Source of the DNA: an uncultured Pelagibacteraceae bacterium
GTDB lineage: Bacteria > Pseudomonadota > Alphaproteobacteria > Pelagibacterales > Pelagibacteraceae
NCBI GenBank assembly: GCA_902572345.1
Contig: CACGEW010000010.1
Span: 1 to 44,074, forward strand
Reading direction: 5' to 3'
Length of the DNA: 44,074 nucleotides
Under the pieces are notes generated by a model that made no database searches, was not told where the DNA came from, and worked only from the letters and a program-made list of their open reading frames with translations. The translations under genes and the position numbers were made by a program. Each line of letters starts with the position of its first letter. Within the stretch, counting starts at the first letter, position 1. Of the stretch, positions 16,841 through 24,615 are shown in pieces.

Positions 16841-18960
16841 AAATTTCAATTTTATTACCTTATAAAGAAAATTTTTCACCAACCTATCCAGGCGCTGTTT
16901 CTATTTTCTTAAGCTCAGTAATTAAAAAAAGTAAATTCAAAAAATTTATAACTGTCTATGGAAGTACAGATTACAAAAAGAAATATAATATAAAATATAA
17001 AAATATAGTTATTTCAAAAAAAATTTTAGGTTTAGGTAGCCAAACTTCTAAATATATTAATGAATTTATTAAATTAGAAAATAAAAAACCTTCAGATATC
17101 GTCGAAGTCCATAATCGACCATTATATATACAACTATTGCCACTCAATAATACAAAAAAGGTTTTATATTTTCATAATGATCCCTTGAGTATGAACGGTT
17201 CAAAGACTTTAAATGAAAGGGTCAATTTACTAAATATTTGTTCAAAAATTGTTTTTAATAGTGAGTGGTCTAAAAATAGATTTTTAACTGAACTAGATGA
17301 TATTTACGTTAAATCATTAAAGTTAATAGTAATTCGTCAAAGTGCTGATAAACAAAAAGTCAATTTAAACGATAAAGAAAAAATTATTACTTTTGTTGGC
17401 AAATTAAATAAAGCAAAGGGATACGATATATTTGGTTCAGCAATTATAGATGTCCTGGATCAATTTAAAGATTGGAAAGCTATAGTAATTGGAGATGAGG
17501 AAAGGGAAAAACTAATTTTCAATCATAAAAGATTGCATATTCTTGGATTTAAAAATCATAGAGAAGTAATAGAAATTTTTAAAAAAACTAATATTTCAGT
17601 TGTATGCTCTAGGTGGGAGGAGCCTTTTGGTAGAACAAGTTTAGAGTCAGCTAGCTGTGGTTGTGCTGTGATAATCACTAATAGAGGGGGATTGCCGGAA
17701 ACAATAACAAATGCTGTAATTTTAAATAATTTATCTAAAACTAGTGTATATAATTCTATCTCCGCACTTATAAGAAATAAAAAAAATCGAGAAGAGTTGC
17801 AAAGATTATCAATTAGTAACTTTAATCTTACTCATACTAATGCATCTATTCAAATAGATGATTATAGAAATGAAATTTTAGACTCATACAAATTAAAAAA
17901 TATCTCTTTGAAGAAAAAATTAAAAATTTTACATGTAACAAATTTTAATGAGAGGCATAATGGTAGACTTTTTTATAATACAGGAAAACGAATAAATAAT
18001 GGTTTTGTAAGATTAAATCATAGTGTTTTAGAATTTAGTGATAGAGACATCGTAAGTTATTATAGAAAAATTAATGACTTAAATGGATCGAAAAGACTAA
18101 ATAGAAAATTTATCGAAGTAATAAGTAATTATTTACCTGATATAATAGTTTTGGGTCACGCTGATTTGATAAAAAGAGAGACTGTACTATTTATTAAAAA
18201 AACTTATCCTAACATAAAATTTTGCCAATGGTTTCTTGACCGGATGGATACAAAATGGATAAAAAATTTATCAAGATTTAGAGATAAATACGATTTGATG
18301 GATGCAAATTTTTGTACTAGTGATCCTAAAAGTCTAAAATTTAAAAAAGAGAAACCAATATATTATTTACCAAATCCAGTAGATGAGTCTTTTGAAAAAT
18401 TAAAAAATTATCAGAACAAATATCTGAATAAAGATGTATTTTTTGCAATGAGCCATGGTGTTCATAGAGGTGTTTTGAAAAGGGGAAAATTCGATGAAAG
18501 AGAAAATTTGATTGAAAAACTAAAGTTATTAACACCAAATATAAAATATGACCTATATGGAATGAGCAACAATCAACCTATATGGGCAGATAACTTCATA
18601 AATAAAATATCAAAATCGAAAATGGGACTAAATTTAAGTCAAGGTAAGCCTGTCAAATATTACAGTAGTGATAGATTCGCTCAAATGATTGGTAATGGGC
18701 TTTTGGTTTTTATTGATAAAAAAACAAAATTTTCTGATTTTTTAAACAGGAATGAAATCGTTACGTACGACTCATTAAGAGATTTATCAAAAAAAATTAT
18801 TAAATATAATAAAAATGATCAGTTAAGAAAAAAAATTGCAAAAAAAGGAAGAGATAAGTACTTTAAATATTTTAATTCTACTATAATTTCTCAGTATATT
18901 TTAGACAAAACTTTTAATTTTAAAAAAAGAAAATATTTTTGGGAAAAAAAAATTAAATAA
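16837..18960 (+). CDS. Two-domain glycosyltransferase (GT4-like plus CgeB-like)
   Basis: A 707-residue fusion of two GT-B type units. The first (about 1-350) ends in a GT4 donor-site segment, RWEEPFGRTSLESASCG, followed by NRGGLPE. The second (about 360-700) begins a new Rossmann start (KILHVTNFNERHNGR) and resembles CgeB/DUF3880-type transferases, with WFLDRMD and a late KYYSSDRFAQMIGNG segment. No membrane segment is evident, so it probably works at the inner face of the cytoplasmic membrane on a lipid-linked glycan. The ATG overlaps the GIY-YIG stop, and its own stop overlaps the next glycosyltransferase start (TAATG). Confidence 0.82.
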   Translation: MKISILLPYKENFSPTYPGAVSIFLSSVIKKSKFKKFITVYGSTDYKKKYNIKYKNIVISKKILGLGSQTSKYINEFIKLENKKPSDIVEVHNRPLYIQLLPLNNTKKVLYFHNDPLSMNGSKTLNERVNLLNICSKIVFNSEWSKNRFLTELDDIYVKSLKLIVIRQSADKQKVNLNDKEKIITFVGKLNKAKGYDIFGSAIIDVLDQFKDWKAIVIGDEEREKLIFNHKRLHILGFKNHREVIEIFKKTNISVVCSRWEEPFGRTSLESASCGCAVIITNRGGLPETITNAVILNNLSKTSVYNSISALIRNKKNREELQRLSISNFNLTHTNASIQIDDYRNEILDSYKLKNISLKKKLKILHVTNFNERHNGRLFYNTGKRINNGFVRLNHSVLEFSDRDIVSYYRKINDLNGSKRLNRKFIEVISNYLPDIIVLGHADLIKRETVLFIKKTYPNIKFCQWFLDRMDTKWIKNLSRFRDKYDLMDANFCTSDPKSLKFKKEKPIYYLPNPVDESFEKLKNYQNKYLNKDVFFAMSHGVHRGVLKRGKFDERENLIEKLKLLTPNIKYDLYGMSNNQPIWADNFINKISKSKMGLNLSQGKPVKYYSSDRFAQMIGNGLLVFIDKKTKFSDFLNRNEIVTYDSLRDLSKKIIKYNKNDQLRKKIAKKGRDKYFKYFNSTIISQYILDKTFNFKKRKYFWEKKIK

Positions 18961-19796
18961 TGTTTTCAGTAATAATACCCACTTTTAATAATCTAAATTA
19001 TTTAAAAATATGTTTGGATAGTCTAGAAAAAAATTCTATTTACGATCATGAAATAATAGTTCATGTAAACGAGGGGATAGATGGGACAGTTGAATTTCTA
19101 AAACAAAAAAAATATAAATTCACTTATAGCAAAAATAATGCGGGTGTCTGTGTTGCATTTAATGAGGCGGTTAAGAAATCATCAAATGATTATATAGTTT
19201 TAGGACATGATGATATGTATTTCTGCCCTGACTGGGATAAAATTTTCTATGAAGAATTAAAAAAAATAAAAGATAATTTTTTTTTTATTTCAGGTACTAT
19301 GGTTCAACCTTTTGAATCATATATAAACTTAAATTGTGGAAAAAACTATTTAGAATTTAATGAGAACAAATTATTAAAAGAACTACCAAAAATTGAATTT
19401 AAAGATTTTCAAGGTACACATTGGCAACCATCTTTAGTTTCAAAAAAAGCTTGGAATCAAGTAGGGGGATTTAGTGAAGAATTTAGTCCAGGACTAGGTT
19501 CTGACCCTGATTTTAATTTTAAACTTTGGAATAAAGGATGTAGAATTTTTAAAGGCTTAGGAAAGTGCAGAGTTTATCATTTTTCTTCTCAATCTTTAAG
19601 AAAAAAGGCTTGGAATGATGGAGCAAAAATCTTTTTGCAAAAATGGGGTATAACAATAAAATTTTTTAAACGATTTTATTTACGATCAAATCTTGTATAT
19701 AAGGGTAAATTAAACGAACCAAATAAAAATATAGAATTTTTTTTAGGTTTACTTTTATGCAAACTAAAATATTTTTATTTAAAATTATTTAATTAA
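18960..19796 (+). CDS. GT2-family glycosyltransferase
   Basis: GT-A fold transferase of 278 residues. The N-terminus SVIIPTFNNLNYLKICLDSL is typical of family 2, with the metal-binding acidic motif at GHDDMYFCPDW (about 80-90) and GLGSDPDFNFKLW (about 181-193) as the ED-like catalytic region. The basic, aromatic C-terminal tail could touch the membrane. It is read from the same unit as the two-headed transferase, overlapping it by one base, and ends 2 bases before the dehydratase-like gene. Donor and acceptor sugars cannot be deduced. Confidence 0.88.
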   Translation: MFSVIIPTFNNLNYLKICLDSLEKNSIYDHEIIVHVNEGIDGTVEFLKQKKYKFTYSKNNAGVCVAFNEAVKKSSNDYIVLGHDDMYFCPDWDKIFYEELKKIKDNFFFISGTMVQPFESYINLNCGKNYLEFNENKLLKELPKIEFKDFQGTHWQPSLVSKKAWNQVGGFSEEFSPGLGSDPDFNFKLWNKGCRIFKGLGKCRVYHFSSQSLRKKAWNDGAKIFLQKWGITIKFFKRFYLRSNLVYKGKLNEPNKNIEFFLGLLLCKLKYFYLKLFN

Positions 19797-19798
19797 AT

Positions 19799-20995
19799 AT
19801 GAAAATTTATTACGGTAAAGCAGTATACGATAATAAGGAAATTTTTGCTGCGTCTAAGGTTTTAAAAAATAAATCTCTTACATTAATTGATGGTCCCTCA
19901 GTTAAAGAACTTGAAAAGAAAATTGCAAAACTTTTTGGAAAAAAATTTGGATTAATGGTCAACTCTGGATCATCTGCAAATCTTTTAGGTTTATCATCCT
20001 TAAATCTTCCAAAAAACTCTGAAGTAATAACTCCTACCTTAACTTTTTCAACTACTGTTTCACCAATTGTTCAAGCTGGATTAATTCCAAAATTTATTGA
20101 TGTTGAAAAATTGTCTTTCGTTTCAAAAATTGATCAAATTAAGAAAGCTATTACAAAAAAAACATCAGCGATAATGATACCCAATCTATTAGGTAACGTG
20201 CCTGATTGGCGTCAAATCTATAAAATAGCTAAAAAACATAACTTAAAAGTAATTGAGGACTCTGCTGATACTATTGGGTACTCTTTTAAAGGTAAAAATT
20301 TTGGATCCTGTTCAGATATTGTAACTAATAGTATGTATGCATCACATATAATAACTGGTGCCGGATTTGGAGGAATAGTATGTTTTAATAACAAAAAACA
20401 CTATGAAAAGGCTAAATTATTAAGAGGATGGGGTAGGTCTTCAGCAATTTTTAATGAATCTGAGGGTATAAAAAAAAGATTTTCTACAAAGGTAGATGGC
20501 ATACCTTATGATGGTAAATATATATTTTCAGCTTTAGGATATAATTTTCTTCCATCAGAAATATCCGCTGCTTTTGCTTTGGAGCAATTAAAAAAATTAA
20601 AAACAAATATTAATCTAAGATGTAAAAATTTCGAGTATTTAAAAAAATTTTTTAGCAAATACGATCATTTATTTTATTTACCACATCAAGAAAATTTTTT
20701 AAAAACCGGTTGGCTGGCTTATCCAGTTATAATTAAAGAAAATTCTAAAATTAAAAGGAGAGATTTACAAATTTTTTTAGAAAAAAAAGGCATACAGACA
20801 CGAACAATATTTACTGGAAATATTTTGAGACAGCCAATAATGAAGAATATAAATTATAAAAAAATTAAAAATTCAGAAAAAAACGCAAACTTTGTAATGG
20901 AAAATGGGATGCTTATCGGTTGCCATCATGGTTTACAAAAGAAAGAATTAGACTTTATTATTGATACTTTTAAAAAGTTTATTTCTAAGTTATAA
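19799..20995 (+). CDS. RfbH/ColD-like DegT-family sugar 3-dehydratase
   Basis: PLP- or PMP-dependent fold-type I protein, 398 residues. It has NSGSSANLLGL (about 55-65), TPTLTFSTT, and the cofactor-binding Asp in IEDSADTIG (Asp154). At the position of the Schiff-base lysine of sugar aminotransferases it has His183 (YASHIITGAGFGG). That change marks the 3-dehydratases RfbH (E1) and ColD, which remove the 3-hydroxyl of a 4-keto-6-deoxy-sugar nucleotide. RfbH carries a [2Fe-2S] cluster with several cysteines just after an RGxGR segment; here that segment (211-226) has none. It is likely involved in making a 3,6-dideoxy sugar for a surface glycan. The tail overlaps the convergent transferase by six bases. 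Confidence 0.85.
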   Translation: MKIYYGKAVYDNKEIFAASKVLKNKSLTLIDGPSVKELEKKIAKLFGKKFGLMVNSGSSANLLGLSSLNLPKNSEVITPTLTFSTTVSPIVQAGLIPKFIDVEKLSFVSKIDQIKKAITKKTSAIMIPNLLGNVPDWRQIYKIAKKHNLKVIEDSADTIGYSFKGKNFGSCSDIVTNSMYASHIITGAGFGGIVCFNNKKHYEKAKLLRGWGRSSAIFNESEGIKKRFSTKVDGIPYDGKYIFSALGYNFLPSEISAAFALEQLKKLKTNINLRCKNFEYLKKFFSKYDHLFYLPHQENFLKTGWLAYPVIIKENSKIKRRDLQIFLEKKGIQTRTIFTGNILRQPIMKNINYKKIKNSEKNANFVMENGMLIGCHHGLQKKELDFIIDTFKKFISKL

Positions 20996-21841
20996 ATTTA
21001 TTCTTTTATAAGAGGGTTTATTTAAGATTGAATTTAAAAGCCCTTTAAATCTCATTTGATATTTTCTTCTTTTATTCTTTGATCTAAATATTTTATAAAT
21101 TAATATTCTAGCACATATTTTTAATATTATTGGTATAAAATAAATATATGCGAGTATACTAATTTTATTTTTTTTAAAGTGGTAAAATTTTGACCACATA
21201 TAATGCCATCCATAAAAGTTTTGAAGTGTATAAATATTTTTATCATCTAATTTAACTACACCTTTTTTAACTCCTTTTGGGTGAAAAACTTTAACTTCAT
21301 TCAGTTGATAAATTTTATATTTTTTTTTGACTAATCTTGCACACAAATCATTTTCTTCAAAAAATAAAAAAATTTTTTCATCAAATCCGTTAATCTCATC
21401 AAAAGCTTTTGTGTCAAAAAAAATAGCCGATCCACTTATTGCATTTATTTGTCCTATTTTTTTTTTTATATCTGATTGATTATGGCTTTTCTCACTTACA
21501 TTAATAAATCTTGGCCCGATAGCGCCAAATTTCAATTCAGTATTAATTACATCCTCAAACTTTTCAAAAAATAAACTATTTACGCCTTGAACATCTGGGC
21601 TGAAAGCAAAAAAATATTTTGAATTAATTTCCTTTCTTCCTTTATTAATTGCAGATCCATAACCGTTATTCTCTGTCTCTAATATTTTAATATTATCTTT
21701 CTTAATTATCTTTTTAAATAAATCTCCATTACCAGAATTATCAACGATTATAATATTATATTTTTTTGGTATATTTTTTATAAAATTTAATGTTTTTTCT
21801 GTGCTTTTATAATTTACTATAATAATCGAAAGATCTGTCAT
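20990..21841 (-). CDS. GT2-family glycosyltransferase (rhamnosyltransferase-like)
   Basis: Family 2 transferase of 283 residues. It starts LSIIIVNYKSTEKTLNF, has the N-N-G-Y-G motif (ETENNGYGSAINKG), the acidic FSPDVQG in place of DxD, and the catalytic-region FLFFEENDLCARL typical of WbbL-like rhamnosyltransferases. A hydrophobic stretch at about 233-250 followed by a strongly basic tail suggests membrane attachment. It is the only gene of the glycan set on the minus strand and lies between the dehydratase-like gene and the recombinase. Confidence 0.87.
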   Translation of the reverse strand: MTDLSIIIVNYKSTEKTLNFIKNIPKKYNIIIVDNSGNGDLFKKIIKKDNIKILETENNGYGSAINKGRKEINSKYFFAFSPDVQGVNSLFFEKFEDVINTELKFGAIGPRFINVSEKSHNQSDIKKKIGQINAISGSAIFFDTKAFDEINGFDEKIFLFFEENDLCARLVKKKYKIYQLNEVKVFHPKGVKKGVVKLDDKNIYTLQNFYGWHYMWSKFYHFKKNKISILAYIYFIPIILKICARILIYKIFRSKNKRRKYQMRFKGLLNSILNKPSYKRINL

Positions 21842-21871
21842 ATTTTAAATAATATTTTTAATAGCTCAATG

Positions 21872-22786
21872 CTATTTGTTAATTAGCTTATTTAAAGCAT
21901 TATTTTTAAACAAATCAGCTTCTTTAATATATCGTCTCACCATATCTACAGATTTATGACCAGTCATAGCCATAATGTTTCTTTCACTTGCGCCTAATTC
22001 TGCAGTAGTTGTTGCAAAACCTGATCTCAAGCTATGTCCAGCATATTTTTTATCGTCCAACCCAGCGTTTGAAGCATGTTTTTTAATAATCAGTGCCACG
22101 TTTTTATCAGATATAGGAAAAATTAAATTGTCCTTGTTCTCGAACATCCAGTTCTTCAAATGTTCGACGGGACAATATTCAATATATTTAAAAGAGGGGA
22201 TGGCTTTAATCATTCCTTCTCCTGATTGATCTGATTTTGATTTTTTTACAAATATTTTTACACCTTCTTTAACAAATTCAACATCATCTCTCGTAATAGC
22301 TACAAGTTCTGATCTTCTAAATCCTCCTGAGAAACCTACTAAAATTAAAGATTTGTCTCTTAATTTTTTAAATTCACTCGCTTCAGAGTCGTTTATTACT
22401 TTAATGATTTGTTTTAAATCATTGAATAATAATGGTTTTTTTGCTTTTTGATGAATGCCTATTTGTCTTTTGATGCCTAATAAATTTTCAACGATTATTG
22501 GATGTTTGGTATCTAAATAATGTCCTTTGTATCTGTGCATGACATTTATAGAGGCTAAACGTCTTTTTAAAGTGCTGTATTTAGATTGTTTCGATAAGTG
22601 CGTCAGATAAAGGGAGACTATTTTTGGATCTGTAGGCATACTTTTCATTTCATGTTTTGAGCAAAATAATACAAAATCATTAAAATCAGATTTATATGCT
22701 CGAATAGTATTTTTAGCTTTTGAAAGCTTTAGATTGTCTAAAGTTTCAATTTCAAGTTTTTTAATATCAGTTGTTAAATCATTCAT
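21872..22786 (-). CDS. Tyrosine recombinase / integrase
   Basis: Site-specific recombinase of 304 residues. A SAM-like N-terminal core-binding domain (about 10-110) precedes the catalytic domain with Arg157 (GGFRRSEL), a lysine near 182-184, His251 and Arg254 (HSLRSG), His277 (TGHKS) and the nucleophile Tyr286 (RRYIKEA). All essential residues are present, so it should be active. It is not XerC or XerD by neighbourhood and lies between a glycan island and an alkyltransferase gene, which fits an island integrase. No excisionase or phage gene is nearby. Its ATG lies two bases from a perfect inverted repeat (22788-22816). Confidence 0.93.
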   Translation of the reverse strand: MNDLTTDIKKLEIETLDNLKLSKAKNTIRAYKSDFNDFVLFCSKHEMKSMPTDPKIVSLYLTHLSKQSKYSTLKRRLASINVMHRYKGHYLDTKHPIIVENLLGIKRQIGIHQKAKKPLLFNDLKQIIKVINDSEASEFKKLRDKSLILVGFSGGFRRSELVAITRDDVEFVKEGVKIFVKKSKSDQSGEGMIKAIPSFKYIEYCPVEHLKNWMFENKDNLIFPISDKNVALIIKKHASNAGLDDKKYAGHSLRSGFATTTAELGASERNIMAMTGHKSVDMVRRYIKEADLFKNNALNKLINK

Positions 22787-22787
22787 A

Positions 22788-22816
22788 ATTTCCGATAACC
22801 ATTAATTATCGGAAAT
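22788..22816. repeat. Perfect 11-7-11 inverted repeat upstream of the recombinase
   Basis: ATTTCCGATAA (22788-22798) and its exact reverse complement TTATCGGAAAT (22806-22816) flank the 7-base spacer CCATTAA. Two 11-base arms around a 6-8 base spacer is the layout of tyrosine-recombinase crossover sites. In the message the same repeat would fold over the GGAAAT just before the integrase ATG, so a translational or transcriptional autoregulatory element is an alternative. I saw no second copy in the window. Confidence 0.6.
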
Positions 22817-22863
22817 AATATATTAAGTGATTTTAGATGTCAATACGTATAATTTGAAAGCTA

Positions 22864-23028
22864 ATGATTAAATTTGTTCTTCCAATAATAGTATTTATAG
22901 CTGCGGTTTACGGAATTTCGTACTTCTGGACTAATTCAAGTTCAAAAGGTAAAAAAATGATAGCTTTAGGCTTAATAATAGCCCTTATAATAGGCATATC
23001 TCTAACAATTTACCTAATTTTTGACTAA
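22864..23028 (+). CDS. Small two-helix membrane protein, unknown function
   Basis: ORF of 54 residues with ATG at 22864 and TAA at 23026-23028. It is made of two hydrophobic helices (about residues 3-22 and 33-52) joined by a short polar, basic loop, TNSSSKGKK, and ends in Asp. The stop overlaps the ATG of the alkyltransferase gene by one base (TAATG), which argues for real translation and coupling. I do not recognise a family. It might be a membrane helper or an unrelated small protein. Random A+T-rich DNA also yields hydrophobic ORFs, but the helix-loop-helix pattern and the overlap raise confidence. Confidence 0.6.
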   Translation: MIKFVLPIIVFIAAVYGISYFWTNSSSKGKKMIALGLIIALIIGISLTIYLIFD

Positions 23029-23303
23029 TGAAGCTAGCTGGTACTAAATTTCAGCTGAAAGTATGGGCTTATTTGAGGAAAATACCTCGTGGAAGCGTTA
23101 AAACCTACTCTCAGGTAGCAAAAGCCATTGGAAAACCCCTAGCAGTACGTGCTGTGGCCAGTGCTATAGGAAAAAACCCTTATGCGCCCAAAATTCCTTG
23201 CCATAGAGTTATAAGATCTGATGGATCACTTGGAGGCTATTCAGGCAAAGGAGGCGTAAAAACAAAGAGATTTTTACTAAAAAAAGAGGGTATAAGGCTC
23301 TAG
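23028..23303 (+). CDS. Minimal O6-alkylguanine-DNA alkyltransferase domain (MGMT family)
   Basis: A 91-residue protein that is just the DNA-binding and active-site domain of Ogt/MGMT. It shows TKFQLKVWAYLRKIPRGSVKTYS, the helix-turn-helix region QVAKAIGKPLAVRAVASAIG, and the active-site IPCHRV with the acceptor Cys58, followed by DGSLGGYSGK. The N-terminal RNase-H-like domain of full Ogt (about 160-180 residues in all) is missing, yet the cysteine is kept, so it is not an alkyltransferase-like (ATL) protein, which has Trp there. The start is fixed by the 1-base overlap with the small membrane protein. Confidence 0.9.
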   Translation: MKLAGTKFQLKVWAYLRKIPRGSVKTYSQVAKAIGKPLAVRAVASAIGKNPYAPKIPCHRVIRSDGSLGGYSGKGGVKTKRFLLKKEGIRL

Positions 23304-23715
23304 AATTGTTATTTGACGGGCGATCGGGTCTATTAGCCCCTATTTCACTGTATTTTTTACTCACACACCAGTCAGTTGTACTCTAAAATCAATGATTGCA
23401 AAAAAAACACCGTCTAAGGCCGTTTAAACGCTATATTCAGTACACGCAATGCTTGTAGAATCGTTAATTATTGCCGCTTTTAGAGAAGTCTAAAACACGC
23501 TATTTTGCTGAATTTTAGCTTTACAATCTTTAATTTTTAAGAGTTGGTCTTGTAAAAACTTGATTTTTAGCACCTCTTTGGACTTATTTATTACTTTTTA
23601 AAGCTTAAATAAGCTTTATTCTTCAATGTTTATTTACTTTTTTTGTTATATATATAAATAATACTTACCTATTACTTCATTAATTACTTTAATTATATTA
23701 TGTAAGTCACTGTAT
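23304..23715. other. 412-base noncoding gap
   Basis: The longest gene-free stretch in the window, between two convergent genes. I find no ORF with family support, no tRNA and no known RNA. The left part is richer in G+C than its surroundings. Small hairpins are visible: TTTTAGA-GAAG-TCTAAAA (23478-23495) and AAAGCT-TAAATA-AGCTTT (about 23600-23617), neither followed by a T run good enough to call a terminator. It could hold a small RNA, terminators of both flanking genes or decayed island DNA. Confidence 0.5.
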
Positions 23716-24615
23716 TTATTGAAAATATTTAAGGCTTAAATAAACAACAATTGGGATAGTAATAAATGACATAACAGTGGACGTCACGATAATACTTGCT
23801 ACGCTGTCTACCACCTTTCTCTCTGAATACATTGAGCCCACCAAATAAGTTAAAACCGCACTTGGCATACATGATTGAATTAGAAGAACACCTGCAGCAA
23901 AACCGTTTAAATTAAGAAATTTAATTAATCCAAATCCTATTAAAGGACCGATAATAACTCTAACCGCTCCTAGAATTGATGCATGAGTCCAAGACACTAC
24001 TTTTAATCTTGATAAAGCAATACCTAAAGACATTAAAACTAAAAATATTGTAGCGTATGTGAGCAAAAATGTAGTGTTTTCTAAATATCCAGGAACATCC
24101 CATTCAAAATATAAAAATATGACTGAAACAATTATTCCGTAAATTGGCATATTCTTAATTAATATTTCAAATGAAAAGCTTTTTTTGGCTAATAAAACTC
24201 CGAGTGTAAAGTGAAGAAGAATAATTACTGATGCAATAGCAGATGCGACCCCTAGCCCAGCTGTTCCATAAGCAAATAAACAAATAGGAATACCCATATT
24301 TCCAGTGTTGGGTAAAATTAATGGTGGTAATTCACTAATAAAATCTTTTTTAAGTAATAAAAGAAATATAATACCTACAATTGAAAAACCTCCAATTATA
24401 ATAAGTGCATAAATAAAATATTCAGTAAAAACACTTAAGGTTACCCCAGTGGTTGTTATCGTATAAAAAATCATTGCAGGTGTACCAACGTTACCGGCAA
24501 ATGTAGTTATAAAATCTGTGCTAATTTCTGGATTTTTTCTTCCAAGATAATAACCTACCCCAATAACAAAAAAAACAGGGGCAATAACATCGATGAGTTT
24601 TAAGTAGAGCTCCAT
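23716..24615 (-). CDS. AEC-family (auxin efflux carrier-like) transporter
   Basis: Integral membrane carrier of 299 residues with about ten transmembrane helices. The start, LIDVIAPVFFVIGVGYYLGR, and the middle, PLILPNTGNMGIPICLFAYG, are family hallmarks (the N-x-G-N/P kinks in helix 4), as is the late LLIQSCMPSAVLTYL. Bacterial relatives move organic acids such as malate or malonate; the substrate here is unknown. Its ATG overlaps the SbmA-like gene stop by one base, so it belongs to the unit read from tRNA-Pro leftward. Confidence 0.88.
   Translation of the reverse strand: MELYLKLIDVIAPVFFVIGVGYYLGRKNPEISTDFITTFAGNVGTPAMIFYTITTTGVTLSVFTEYFIYALIIIGGFSIVGIIFLLLLKKDFISELPPLILPNTGNMGIPICLFAYGTAGLGVASAIASVIILLHFTLGVLLAKKSFSFEILIKNMPIYGIIVSVIFLYFEWDVPGYLENTTFLLTYATIFLVLMSLGIALSRLKVVSWTHASILGAVRVIIGPLIGFGLIKFLNLNGFAAGVLLIQSCMPSAVLTYLVGSMYSERKVVDSVASIIVTSTVMSFITIPIVVYLSLKYFQ

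Noticed and set aside
21860-21876. Hairpin AATAGC-TCAAT-GCTATT at the 3' end of the recombinase gene, as terminator
   Set aside because: Short A+T-rich stem with no T run on the minus strand; overlaps the coding end.
23603-23743. Direct repeat GCTTAAATAA at 23603 and 23734 as attachment-site remnants
   Set aside because: Ten bases of A+T-rich sequence 130 bases apart are expected by chance; one copy is inside the transporter gene.
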